This document shows positions 46,129 through 56,953 of a stretch of 64,000 nt of DNA, piece after piece. Origin of the DNA: Tuctoria greenei (Eukaryota; Streptophyta; Magnoliopsida; Poales; Poaceae). The position numbers and the translations under genes were made by a program. The notes below the pieces were generated by a model. It was not told the origin of the DNA. It saw only the letters and a program-made list of their open reading frames with translations, and did no database searches. The stretch covers positions 2,666,001 to 2,730,000 of the forward strand of contig JAYESD010000001.1 of the NCBI GenBank assembly GCA_036927565.1. Reading direction: 5' to 3'. The number at the start of each line of letters is the position of its first letter. The stretch's first letter is position 1.

Positions 46129-46179
<51 letters not shown>
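46129..46179. repeat. (AT)n microsatellite in the LTR of element F
   Basis: About 25 AT units without interruption. Confidence 0.95.
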
Positions 46180-46180
<1 letters not shown>

Positions 46181-46674
46181 CAAGAGATCAATGAGAATAA
46201 CAAAATTCATTTCTATCTAAACATTTGTCTACTTCTATTTTCACTACTTTCATAATAGGCGAAACCGACTACTTCGCTGCCGGTGCCGGATACAGTAGAG
46301 CACCAGCACGCGCGGGCGTGTGACCGACGTTGGCAAAGCACTGATTTGTTCTGTATCTGACAGACGGCAGCTGGAAGAGTGAAAATGGAGACATTTGCGA
46401 AATCATGAACAATATCACATGTAATGCCTCTTCCTTTTACATTTAACTTGTGTACATGGCAAAAATCTGCAGCTAAAAATCAGAAGTGAAATAAACTATG
46501 AAAAAGTTAATTTGGAGCCTAAAGGGGAAGCACTGTCCTGCCCCCCCTACATCTCAACCACCACGTCTCCCCTACATCTACATGTCCCTACTGCTAACCA
46601 GTCCGTTTTCCTCCAATGTACAAAGATGCCTGTAACGAAATATTCCCTGTACATTCCTGAAGTTCTCCAGGAAC

Positions 46675-49600
46675 TCAAAAAAGTGTATAATCAGAGAATA
46701 AGTTCATGAGGTTGTTTATGGATTCGGGGTAGAACTTCCTCGCAAACAAGTAGCATGGTCTCTTCACTCCATTCCATAAACAAGGGTTCTGAGTAACCAC
46801 TTTCTGCAGAAACAAGCATGTTAGTTCAGTATTTATCCAGCGATACAAGAGAGAGGGAGGAGAGAGAGGGGGACCTTGCTATCACTGGTGACATGGTAGC
46901 TCATGTCGATTGACTGCAGTAAACATCAAAGGATCAAGATTCAGATGCATGACATGGGCAAACAACGGCAGAAAATAACCATAAGATGAACACAAACACA
47001 TACTGTTATATTCTTCAGAAGGTCGTAAGTAACATCCTTTGCCCTATAGGCTTTTGGATGCCATTTTCCTTCAGACCAGTCAACGTGTGTCACAGACCAA
47101 TTTGCAATACCACCTGGATCCATCATCTGGTGGATGCAATGAAAAATTGCCATATCAGCAGAGATGCAGTGGGTATTCAGTATTCAAGATGATGAGAAAT
47201 TTCAGTATTTAAGAGATCACTGTGTACTGACATAGAATAGCGTTGGCAAATAATGCTCATCAGCATAGCAGTTACGACCATCTTCCATTCCAGGCTACAA
47301 AAATAAAAAGGCAACAGTGAATTTTGTACATAGAAACAGAGACACCATATGTAGTCTATACAAGGTAGCCAAGTCCATTGTGGCAGACCAAAAATAAATC
47401 AGTGGCAATCAGAACACAACAGAAAACAACTATTGGGCCAATACAAGACGACAGCTGCTTTTTTCATAAATAAAATGTCGAATGGATGTATGGAAAATGT
47501 TATTTCCTTTATTCAAAAGATAAATAAAAAGTGCAAACTCGTGGGAATATTTTTGTTCAATAACACATCATCATTTTTTTGAAATACCATAATACATCAT
47601 CATTCAATGATGAATATTAGGCTATCAAGAAATGTGCACGTTAGATATAGCGGAAACTTTCTGAAGTTTAAGCAAAACTGGATATTATTTAAAGAATAAA
47701 AGAAAAGAGGCCTAGGTAACAGGTATAACATCACCAGAGGACAAAAGATAAACCCTACTCCTATTACGCATAAAGAAAATATTAACAAAATGCAACATCT
47801 TACCCTGCAATGATGTTTGAACTTAGTATAGTAAAGGTTATCTGCAACAATCATCAATGCATGTTGGCGCTTGACTGAGAACCACTGAAATATTTTCAAG
47901 TTATGTCAAAATACACTCTTACATCACAATGACTTTATAATTGAAAAATAAGCAAAAAAACTGCAGTATTAAAACCCATGAACCCTCTTAAGCATCCGAC
48001 CTAAATCAGTAGACTCATGTACGACCGTCTCCATCTACCTATCACAACCGCCCTTCTGTTTGACACAGGCCAAGTCTTGTACCAGGACTACGAGGACGTA
48101 CAGGGTCGAATGCACTGAGTCGTATGTGCACGTCTGAAGCTATCAGCTTAGGGCTTAAAGTTCAGATACTAATTTGCTGTCTACTGCAATGTGTGTGCAG
48201 CATCAATTCAATGAATATATAAGCAAAATACCGTGCAGGAGTATATCCATTTGTGTGTAATGATGTAGGGCTAGGAGTTCAGTTGCAACTTAGTGTACTT
48301 AGAATCTATTGCATAAAAAGAACCCAAAGTATGTGCACATCAATTTTGTACATGAATATATTGTTATGACGATCCCAAACTTACCTGTGAACCCTTCCTG
48401 AAATCGGACTCTCGAACCTCAGGTAACATATTCTTTGAATATCTAAAATTTCCATGTGGTCCAGGATCATAAAAGCTGGAGGGGAAAATATAAAAAAAGG
48501 AATATTAAACCAATCTAAATAATATTACTGAATCACTGAAAGTGGAAAACGAAAATAATAATAATTTCCTCTGAAAGGTTGACGATATCAATCCATGTTA
48601 AAGCTATTGAAGAGTTAGGGAGTGGAAACACAAATAATTGTTAGAGATGTATTTGAGGGAAAAAACTTTGCATACCAATCAATAAAACTGATATTTGTTT
48701 CCATGAGGTAGTCATACACATAGTCAAAATTGTGCAAAGGTACACAGCTGCAACCACAGACAAGGGTTGAGATCTCAACCAATGGATTGTCAAGGAAAAT
48801 GAGATGAAAGCAAATAGAACAAGTATCTATCAGATAGCAACACAAAATGCTGATTATCAATGTCCTGTAGAGCATTTGCCAACAACCGCCTTTCTGCATC
48901 AACCATAGAAATTTTACCCCAGCTCACCTGAAATGAGATTAAAAACATTGAATTATCATTTAAATTTCCCATTAGCTTCATACTTGTAGCCAGATGTGTT
49001 CTGTACAACAGGCATTCTTGTCAAAAACATAATACTGAAATCAATCTGCATTTTTCATGTAGCAAGCTCTTAAGCTGAAACTAGAACTACCACATTACCT
49101 TTTCACTGTGTATGTCTCGACCAGCAAATAAGGGACTAACATGTTCTGGCTTCTCCCTTGAGGCGTGAACATATATGGTATACTTTCCCTCATGGCCCTG
49201 CAAAAACAGCAGGAGACAAGCATTGAGCAAAATATGATAAAGGAAATTATGATGCCCCTTACAGAATGCTCACGATGTGAATAGTAATACAATAGATTGT
49301 ACAGTAGAAGGTATTCATATAGAGAAAATAGAACAATCACTTCAGGCTATATTACTGTAACAGAAGAACAGAGTTCAAAATGACAGAGCAATCAGGTAGA
49401 GCACTTCAACAGAAGCAAAAAAATAAATCAAGACAAACCACTCCACTTCCACTCCTTGCATTAGCTTGAGTGGTTGTATCCTTCAAATATTTAGATGTTT
49501 TTCAGAGAAAACTTTTACCTTTTAATTACAGAAATTTCTCTGTAGCCTATTTTCCACTTTGATTCAATATAACATTATGCGTAACTCAATGCATGGAAAA

Positions 49601-50001
49601 GGAAATTGACAAAATTATTTAATCTACCAAGCAAACCAAAACAGGATATGTACCTCAAAAAATTTGTGCCATAATCTCTCAAAAGGCAATGTACCAGGAG
49701 TCAAGAACATAAAAGCTATTTTTGAACTCCCGGACCGAGCAGGAGGCATGGACAGAATCTGTCTGAAAACAACTTGTGAGGCCCTCTCTTCATCAGTCAA
49801 TTCCCTGGCAGGTTCCGCAGGAAGCCAATCTCTCATAGGAGACGTGTGATGCAGGGGAGGATAGAGATACCCCCAGATTAATGCAATGGAGATAAAAGCC
49901 GCAACAACCAGTATCCAAATGCATCTTTTTGCAGAAGGTCTCTGGCATGGTATGGCCTTCATATCCTTAGTGCCCAACTGCCAAACTTTCTGCGCCTTCA
50001 T
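46675..50001 (-). CDS. GT14 core-2/I-branching-type glycosyltransferase family protein
   Basis: Ten coding exons on the minus strand give 381 aa: 50001-49654, 49197-49099, 48927-48827, 48747-48676, 48475-48385, 47884-47804, 47294-47232, 47126-47004, 46913-46875, 46803-46675. All splice borders are GT-AG except the exon 3 donor. A membrane anchor (CIWILVVAAFISIALIWGY, residues about 27-45) after a short cytosolic tail indicates a type II Golgi protein. The Branch domain follows, with GHEGKYTIYVHASREKPEH, VSWGKISMVDAERRLL, FVLLSD, CVPLHNFDYVYDYL, DPGPHGNFRYS, GGIANWSVTHVDWSEGKWH and CLWNGVKRPC. Plant GT14 proteins include glucuronosyltransferases acting on arabinogalactan; the exact substrate here is not predictable. 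Length is normal for the family and no internal stop is seen. Its stop codon lies about 420 bp from the retrotransposon nest. Confidence 0.9.
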
Positions 50002-50110
50002 CTATCTAACCCTCACAATGAAGGCACGACCCTCGTTACTCTCAGGCTACCACCAGACTTCGTAGAGTGGCTTCCGGCAGATAATCGTCTTTTGTTTTTC
50101 ACAAGTCCGC

Positions 50111-50585
50111 CTGCAAAAGTAAGGTTGATCAAAATGTCTTCGACTCTTTAATTAGCCTGCTGTAAAAAAAGTGTTTTGGGAGCTAATTGTCCAACATGCA
50201 GTAATGCATCGAAATTTGTATGTGGCAAGAAGCCAAAACCCAGGAACCACAGTTCAGAGAGACCATAAACTTGGGACGAACTGCAGTTTAAGGTGATACT
50301 TATGGCATCACAAGTTCTCTGAATTCCCAGCCCTTGACAGTAACAAAAAAGTGCCCGGAATAAAATGAAAAGTCGTGGTTTCTTTCCATCGGGCAAGAAT
50401 AGCTAACATCATGTCTACAGAAAACTTGATGTAAGCAAGTAGGTTAGTTCGACATGTATAAAGAGAAAACAAACAAACATAGTCGAGGAGTCTCCGCAGA
50501 CGGAGAACGAAACAGAGGCAACGAGAGATCGTCCAGAGTCTTCCACCTTCAGCCCTCGCCGATGCCAGAATCGTCGAGGACTTAC
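50111..50585 (-). other. Probable 5' UTR intron of the GT14 gene
   Basis: On the minus strand a consensus donor (TTCGC, then GTAAGTCC) lies at 50585 and an acceptor (CTTACTTTTGCAG) ends at 50111, about 110 bases before the ATG. The leader exon would lie at 50586 and above. Transcript evidence would be needed for certainty. Confidence 0.55.
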
Positions 50586-50916
50586 GCGAACTTTCACCAG
50601 ACGACGGTCTAGAAGACTAGAACGCGCGCACGATCTCGCTTCCTAAACACACAGACTACACTAGTAACTCCGAAACGAATGAACCAATCAGGCAATCACA
50701 TCCGGCCGTCCTTCGCACAGAACGTCGCATCCATGTACAGCAAGTATGCGCTGGAATCTAATCGAATACTGTAGCAAGCAAGGAAGTCGAGAACGTCCGC
50801 ACCTGGAGATGGACGGCGCCCGCCCGCCCGCCCGCCCGCCGGCGCGAGATCCGAGCGGAGCCAACGAAGCCGCCAACTGTGGGGTGGCTGCCAGAAGGAC
50901 GCCGGTATGTACTGTA

Positions 50917-50922
50917 TATACG
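50917..50922 (-). promoter_or_regulatory. Candidate TATA box of the GT14 gene
   Basis: TATATA lies in a GC-rich stretch about 330 bp upstream of the putative leader donor. It reads the same on both strands, so direction is not fixed by the motif itself. Two other TATATA words occur near 51608. Confidence 0.3.
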
Positions 50923-52634
50923 CGCAGCTGGCGCTCCCCCGCACGGGGGGACCGGCCGAATCGGCGAGGGCACCGGCGTGGGATGGTATGGATGGAAGGG
51001 CGGCTGGGATTCGGCCGGGGATCGAGGAATCGGGGGGGGGGGCGACGGATTAACAGGGTTGTTTTATACGAGCTGGGATTCTGGGAAGGGAAGGAAGCCA
51101 GGGAGGGAGGGAGGAGGGTGCGCGGCCGGCGGCTGGCTGAGCTGGAGCGACAGGAGCCAGAAACAGACGACGATGCCGTTTCGATTTGGTTGGTTGGTTG
51201 GTTTGTTGCATTGCATGGCTGTTACTTGTTGGTCTCCTCCAGTTCCACTTTGGGTGGGACTTGTTTATGGTGCGAGCCAGCTTTGCTACACCCTCCTCCT
51301 CCAAAAGCTATGGGCTCTGCAGGCCCTCGTGTGATGTGACAGCGGAAACCAAGGGCAACGGCTGTCGCGACGAAGGTCGGTGACAGGGGTGGTGGTGAAT
51401 TCCTCCATCGGCCGCCGACGCAGCTGGCCATAGATAGACCAAACTCCAAAGCCGTGGCCAAGGAAATCAACAGGCGGGGTCTCCTACCTGAATCCCCGAC
51501 CCACACCCCGCGATCACCGGTTCTCGTGTCCACATGGCACGTTCTGTTGACTGTTCTGCCGCGGCTGTTGCCGCCACACGGTTCGCTCCTCTCGTCAAAG
51601 GGTACTCCTATATAGTACTGTAATCGATAAGCTTTGCACCACGCAGAGAGGTCGTCAGTCGTGACAGCGAGGGGCCGGCCGGTTCCCGTCGCAGTCGTGG
51701 CTGCAGCGGTCGCCCGCGACAGCTCGCTCCACCGCGCGCGGGAGCGACACGGCCACGGTCCGAGAGCACTCGCCGGATCATCATGTTCAGCCACCGCGCG
51801 GAGACTCGAGAGCGAGCGTCGCGAGGAAGGAAGGCAGGAAGCCAAGCTGTCCCACCGCTACAAAGTTGCAACGTCATGGTACAAGCCAACTCGATGACAG
51901 GGCTGCCTGTGTGCGTACGTATACGCTGCAGGGGATCGGAAGGCTTGGATTTGCAAGAAGACGTTCGCGTTCCATGCATGGGCCAGGGAAGCTTCCACTT
52001 TTCAGCAGCTTCATCACAACCGCCGTGCGAACACGCCACTGTGCAACAGGAAGAAAAAAAAAGACTTCGTCGTTCAGACTTCAGATGCATGATCTTGTAA
52101 CGAGGAACGCAGTGAAAGACCCCGCGTTTGTGGTCTGTGTCTGGTCAACGGAGAAGTGAAGAACGTTGTTGGAGATCAACAAGTTGCTCATCCCTCATTG
52201 TCGACTCGTCGCGTAGCCTTCCGGATCTGCTCTGAGCCTCTGACCACTGCCCTGTTTTGCAGGACTTCTCTTGCTGCAGAGTAGTAGTACGCCACATCAG
52301 GAGCCCATAGAGGTCAGACTCAGAATGTTCAGAAAGGACGCAAGCACAGGTGCAGATTGACTGACCAGAAAAGCGGAGAACACCGGCAACGTGACCAAGG
52401 CAGATGCCCGCAGCAACTCAACCCAGTGCGGTGAGTTTTCGGAAGCACGGTGAATTCGAGCTTGAGCGGCAGACTGCACGCGCGTCTAACGAAGAGCTTA
52501 CCGCGAACCATATCAACCAATCATCATCTGAAAGAGTTTTCAGCACATCATTTCCCTTCATCAAGTGTTTGACTCCGTTCTGAACCTGCAAGGCACCGGT
52601 GCGGAGATTCCGAGATATCTGGACAGACCATAAG
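50923..52634. other. GC-rich intergenic stretch upstream of the GT14 gene
   Basis: No gene is supported. A run of CCCG/CCGC repeats lies just before this stretch (50818-50845) and a G run lies at 51032-51041. Open frames on both strands are explained by high GC and lack domains, a splice pattern or family resemblance. Confidence 0.5.
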
Positions 52635-52707
52635 TACTCCTCCCATTTCTTTTTATTTGTCATCGGCTAGTTCTAGCCGGTGACAAATTAAAAAAACGTC
52701 GAGAGTA
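52635..52707. mobile_element. Degenerate Stowaway-like MITE
   Basis: TACTCCTCCCATTTC at the left and a diverged GAGAGTA at the right flank inverted segments TTTGTCATCGGCTAG and TAGCCGGTGACAAA. Size 73 bp, with TA at both ends. Confidence 0.55.
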
Positions 52708-53103
52708 GTATAATATAGCAATTAAAATTCAGTACAAGATGGATGTACCTGATCACCATGGTACAAGCTTGTCAACGAAACAAGCCGTGCGAACTTCAGA
52801 GGCAAAAAAAATAGATGGTGCCAAATACAGAAATAGAAAAGCCCACTATTCTTGGATTTAAAACAAAAATAAATAAAGCGAGTTAATATTATCCCCTTTT
52901 AAGGAGGTTTCAAATAAATGAGATGCTGAGTTTGCAAGAAAACCTACATTTTTGTGCCGCCAGCAGGTGTGACTCCGCTAATTGTTGACCATGTGTCAAT
53001 TTCTCGGCAATCGACAACTGAACTGTTGCATTTAAACAAAATCGGTTTTTTTCCTATGGACTCGTTTTCTATTTCGAATAAATAATGCATTTCGTCAACA
53101 TGG

Positions 53104-53187
53104 TACTCCCTCCATCCCTAAAAGGATGTCGTTTTTAACACTAAATTTAGTGTTAAAAACGACATCCTTTTAGGGATGGAGGGAGTA
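53104..53187. mobile_element. Stowaway MITE, perfect 84-bp palindrome
   Basis: The right half (53146-53187) is the exact reverse complement of the left half (53104-53145). The ends are TACTCCCTCC and GGAGGGAGTA, with TA as the usual Tc1/mariner-type target. There is no spacer between the arms. Confidence 0.85.
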
Positions 53188-53366
53188 CATCCTTGATGTT
53201 GGGCTGTATGTGTGCGTGTGTGTAAGGAAGGGCCCATGAGCCCATGTAACAAGAAAATATGTATGTACTCCAGACTTTGGAATGATGCATCGAGAATGAG
53301 ATGGTTCCCCAATTTCTACACTTGATGTAGCTTTCTCCTTCTCCTGTCGTACAATGGTCTTAATAC

Positions 53367-53451
53367 TACTCCCTCCGGTTCTTAACAAATGTACTAAAAT
53401 AACACTGTTGTACCATGTCTGAACGACAAATATTAAGAAACGGAGGTAGTA
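53367..53451. mobile_element. Stowaway-like MITE with imperfect arms
   Basis: TACTCCCTCCGGTTCTTAA on the left and TTAAGAAACGGAGGTAGTA on the right are imperfect inverted repeats, 85 bp overall. Confidence 0.75.
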
Positions 53452-53904
53452 TAAAATATTAAGGACATTGCTGTTGATGAGGGAATCTTGTCGTGTCGTT
53501 GTGCCTGTTGTACTACTTCTGGCTTCTCGTTTGCATCATGGGGCAAAACAAGTAAATCGTTATTTTCCTTCAGACGCCAAGGGTTAGCATACAACAACTG
53601 TACGAAACAATGATAATATTTTCGGATATGAGATGAGAAGTCAGGATGAACCTTGAGCGTTTAGGCAGCCCTCCTTTGCACAGTTATGCATTTCAACTGC
53701 TTTTCTGATAACTCCTAGTAACACATGCACATGTAAATATAGAGCTAGCTGAAAAGATATATGATTCCCCGAGTAGAAATGCTGACATTGAGATACATAG
53801 CATTCAGGGCATACATCTATATGTACTGCAGGTTACTGCATCAGTGATCGTCGATGAATCTGGTAGCAAGGCTGAAATATTTCAGAGTTCCTGACGATGC
53901 TTGA

Positions 53905-54045
53905 CGGCCACGCACGAGAAGAAGAGAGCTAGGTGTAGCCAAGGACAGACTTGCCGGCGGCTAACTCTTTAAGCCTCGATCAGGCAAAACAACGCAGGAG
54001 CCGGCAAGTCATCCTTGGCTGCATCCCGTTCTCTGCCTCTTAGCG
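53905..54045 (-). ncRNA. MIR169: MIR169 microRNA precursor hairpin
   Basis: On the minus strand the 21 bases at 54021-54001 start CAGCCAAGGATGACTTG and, from memory, equal the mature miR169b/c sequence. The opposite arm at 53957-53936 pairs with it through 9 bp, a small 1x2 internal loop and 10 bp, and corresponds to the star strand (GGCAAGTCTGTCCTTGGCTA). The loop of about 43 bases is typical of plants. The plus strand would give a miR169-like sequence with an extra base, so minus is preferred. miR169 targets NF-YA (HAP2) transcription factor mRNAs. The ends of the precursor are approximate. Confidence 0.88.
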
Positions 54046-54582
54046 CGTGGCAACCCAGCAGCTAGCAGAAGCCTTCACTGCCAGTAAAACTACAGGTACT
54101 CTCTCTCGCTCCCTACTTCCTCTTCTCCCTCCCCTCGATCCCCAGGCATGCCTGCTTCGCCTTCGTGTGGTGTTGCTGTATGCAAGAGTGCATTGCTAAT
54201 TTGCTATGGGTTTTATAGGCACGAGCAAGTTGCATCTGTGGAATAATATTGTGGATTGTACTGCTCACTTGCTCTCGCGGTACGGTGAAATCTTTATGTC
54301 AACATAAAGTTTGCCGTTTTGGGGATGGAATATATGATGACTCACCTATTGGCTGGCTTAGTTGCGATTCCCATTCAAAATTGATTTTGTGGGGCCACGG
54401 GCTGGCATCTTCTGGATGGTGCTGTTAGCGGGTACTCGTAGCCGCGTTCAATGGTTGGAACGTGGATTCAGTCATTCAGATGTGGTACAAAATGCTGCAG
54501 CGTTGCATGTGGGGTGTGTTTGGCGGCTGGTGGTCCAGATTTATCTTGCATAAGGATCTACCTATTGCGTTAATAGAGTACG

Positions 54583-54664
54583 TAGTCTCCTTTGTTTCTT
54601 TTTATTTGACATTGTCAGTTTATTTAAAATAATCGGTGTTAAATGAAAAAGAACGGATGTAGTA
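54583..54664. mobile_element. Degenerate Stowaway-like MITE
   Basis: TAGTCTCCTTTGTTTCTTTT and AAAAAGAACGGATGTAGTA are weak inverted ends. The interior TTATTTGACATTGTC and its partner support a decayed hairpin. Confidence 0.4.
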
Positions 54665-54865
54665 TTTTCTTAAAACAATGTCCTAGCAGTGGGCGTGTGG
54701 TTGTGTTCGCGTTCGAGAGCTTATACTACAATTTTCGAACGAACTACGAGAAACAGGTTAAAATGTCGAGGGACCTACGAAGATCAGTAGACGTATGGAG
54801 GTTGATACTGCTGTCGGTGGGCCACTGTCACTCACTCGGGCACAATGCATTGCATGCTAGTACTG

Positions 54866-54949
54866 TACTCCCTCCTTTCTCAAAAGATTGTCACCTTCTA
54901 GTACAAAAATGAACTAGAAGGTGACAATCTTTTGAGAAAGGAGAGAGTA
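54866..54949. mobile_element. Stowaway MITE with 37-bp arms
   Basis: Left arm TACTCCCTCCTTTCTCAAAA.. and right arm ..TTTTGAGAAAGGAGAGAGTA are inverted with at most one mismatch around a 10-base spacer, 84 bp overall. Confidence 0.8.
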
Positions 54950-56953
54950 CCATATATGGCTCGAGACGACGCTAGCGGCGGTTCACTTGGAGCATCTCCA
55001 GCAAGTGTATATTTTGGCTGTATCTCCTTTTTTGCTTGGGTCCGGCCGGGACCCCATCCCTGATTTGATGCTGCCTTGCAGATCTCTATTGGATTGCGTG
55101 GGTCTCGCTGTCACTGTCTCACTATCTCCATTGGATTGCGTGGCCCGAAGCGATTGGTGGGAACCTCGGAGAGTAATGTTAGAAGAAGAGGTAGTATTTT
55201 ATACCGGGGGCTGCAGTCCGGTGCATGGCACATAGTCAGGACGATATGAGGATATGCTAGAAAAATTAAGGAGGCCCTAATAATCTTGGTCGGCATCCCC
55301 AGTTGCGCGTAAATTATATTATTCATCGGTTTTCAATTGGAATCGTGCCTGCAAGCTACTTACAGAGCCCTGTCGTGGTTGTCTGCACTTCCCCTCTTCA
55401 CTCGGCGACGAGCGCAGGGAAGGAGGGCCGGGGGCCGGGCGTTGGTCCAGACGCTTGTTTGTGCAGTGCTACCACCATGCACTGTGGTCTGTGGGTACTC
55501 GGGAATTGTGTCCCAGTTTTGGTTCATCGGGACTCGGGAATTGGATTCTTTTGGAGCTCGGCGTGCCATTCCGTTCCGTCCGTCCAAAACCGTCGACGCC
55601 TCTCTTGCTTGACCTCCGCACAGTGTGCTAACGATCAAAAGTGGCTGGTCCACTACTCATGATTGAGTGGCTTTCCATTGGTGCGTGGCTTTCATGTGGC
55701 CATGTCTGCAACTTTGACGCGTCGAGCTTTCAGGATGACAAGTTTTTTGGGATGGAGGAGTACGTACGATTGGTGAGACGATAGTACTGCGCCCGGCCCG
55801 CTCGTACCGCCATTGCCCATTGCAAAGTTCGTGCGTCGCATGCCGGCTGTGCCGTTGCACCTTCACCGGCTAGAGGATCCATGCCATACGGGCGCCTACC
55901 ACTGGGCCCAGAGCTGCCGAGGGCATACAGGATGACATGAATCTAACTTTAGCAAAGTTATGACGACAGTAGGCCGGCCGGTATGCAAAAACTCAGTGGT
56001 ATATTTCCAATTGGGCAAAAGTTCAACAGAACAGAACCAATTAAAATACGTATTCGATAAAAAAGTTCAATGGCAAAGATCCAATGGCATAGTTCGAGAT
56101 TAAAACATTCGAGGAAAAAAAGTGGTTTCAAACACAAATGTTCGAGAAAAAAAAACATCATGCCAATGGTAGACTCTAGTCCGAATGGACCAGGCTGGGC
56201 CACGTTTGAATGTTCGGCTCCAGGTCTCACGATTCGCGGCCCATATTATGGATCACTGGCCCCGGGTCTCGTTGCTGTGGACAAACCAACCTACTTTGGC
56301 CCAAACTGCGACTGAAGCCCGGTGTTTCGTCTCGTTCTCAACCTCCTTTCCCCAGTGCGGCCGGCCGACGAGGGTAGCGACGACGACGGTGAGGCGGCGG
56401 CGGAGCTCGGTTGGAGGAGGCGACGGCGGTGCGTTCGGCGAGTGTGGAGTACGTCGTTTTCGGCCGTAGATACCTTCTCGACGCCGGAAATCCTATGCTC
56501 CGTATACATAACGGCCTCCTGCCCTCCTCTTCCTCGTGGGAATGCCCCCGGCTGCCGCTAGCGCCGTAGCTACTGACCTCCTATATTATGGTATGTTTCC
56601 AGGAACGTGTTGGTATTTTGTTTCTCGTGACTTGTGATATTGCGTTGGGTCTGCAGACAGTGCCAAGAGCATTCCTGATCCCTTACCCTGTTACGAGTCC
56701 ACGGAATCTGCTGGTTCCCACACAACCCGATTCCGATAACTTCTCCAATTCATGCTGCTAACGCCGGAAGCAGTCGTCGTGCAGAACAAAATAAAAATAA
56801 AAGGGATGTGTGTCGAGGCAATTTTTTTCTTCATCACGAATTGCATTGCCCGTTTCCTCATCAATGTACACTTGCAAATGTATCTCTCATGCTCACAATT
56901 TGGTTACACCACGGTTTCCACGCTCTGATGGATGTGGTGTTCGGCATAGACAC
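54950..56953. other. Intergenic stretch between MIR169 and HKT
   Basis: No gene can be supported. A GC-rich stretch at 56340-56580 ends TATTATG followed by GTATGTTTCC and could be a leftover first exon on the plus strand, but no downstream exon is seen. A solitary MITE end (GGGATGGAGGAGTA) lies at 55749-55762. Confidence 0.4.

Larger units (their letters stand above)
45226..46252 (+). mobile_element. Element F: 3' end of a second copia retrotransposon
   Basis: It contains the end of a copia RNase H, a noncoding tail with the polypurine tract AAGGGGGAG (45985-45992), and a short LTR starting TGTTAAGAATAATAC at 45993. The LTR end is uncertain; I place it at ..CTACTTTCA, 46252, giving 260 bp. 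The LTR family is unrelated to those of A and C. The 5' part was split off by insertion of E and must lie left of the window. Confidence 0.7.

Noticed and set aside
50746..51339. 197-residue plus-strand ORF upstream of the GT14 gene
   Set aside because: High-GC open frame overlapping equally long frames on the other strand, no domain and no splice pattern.
56322..56561. Short GC-rich plus-strand ORF with a donor-like end near 56580
   Set aside because: No downstream exon or domain on the plus strand; the HKT gene occupies the minus strand just beyond.
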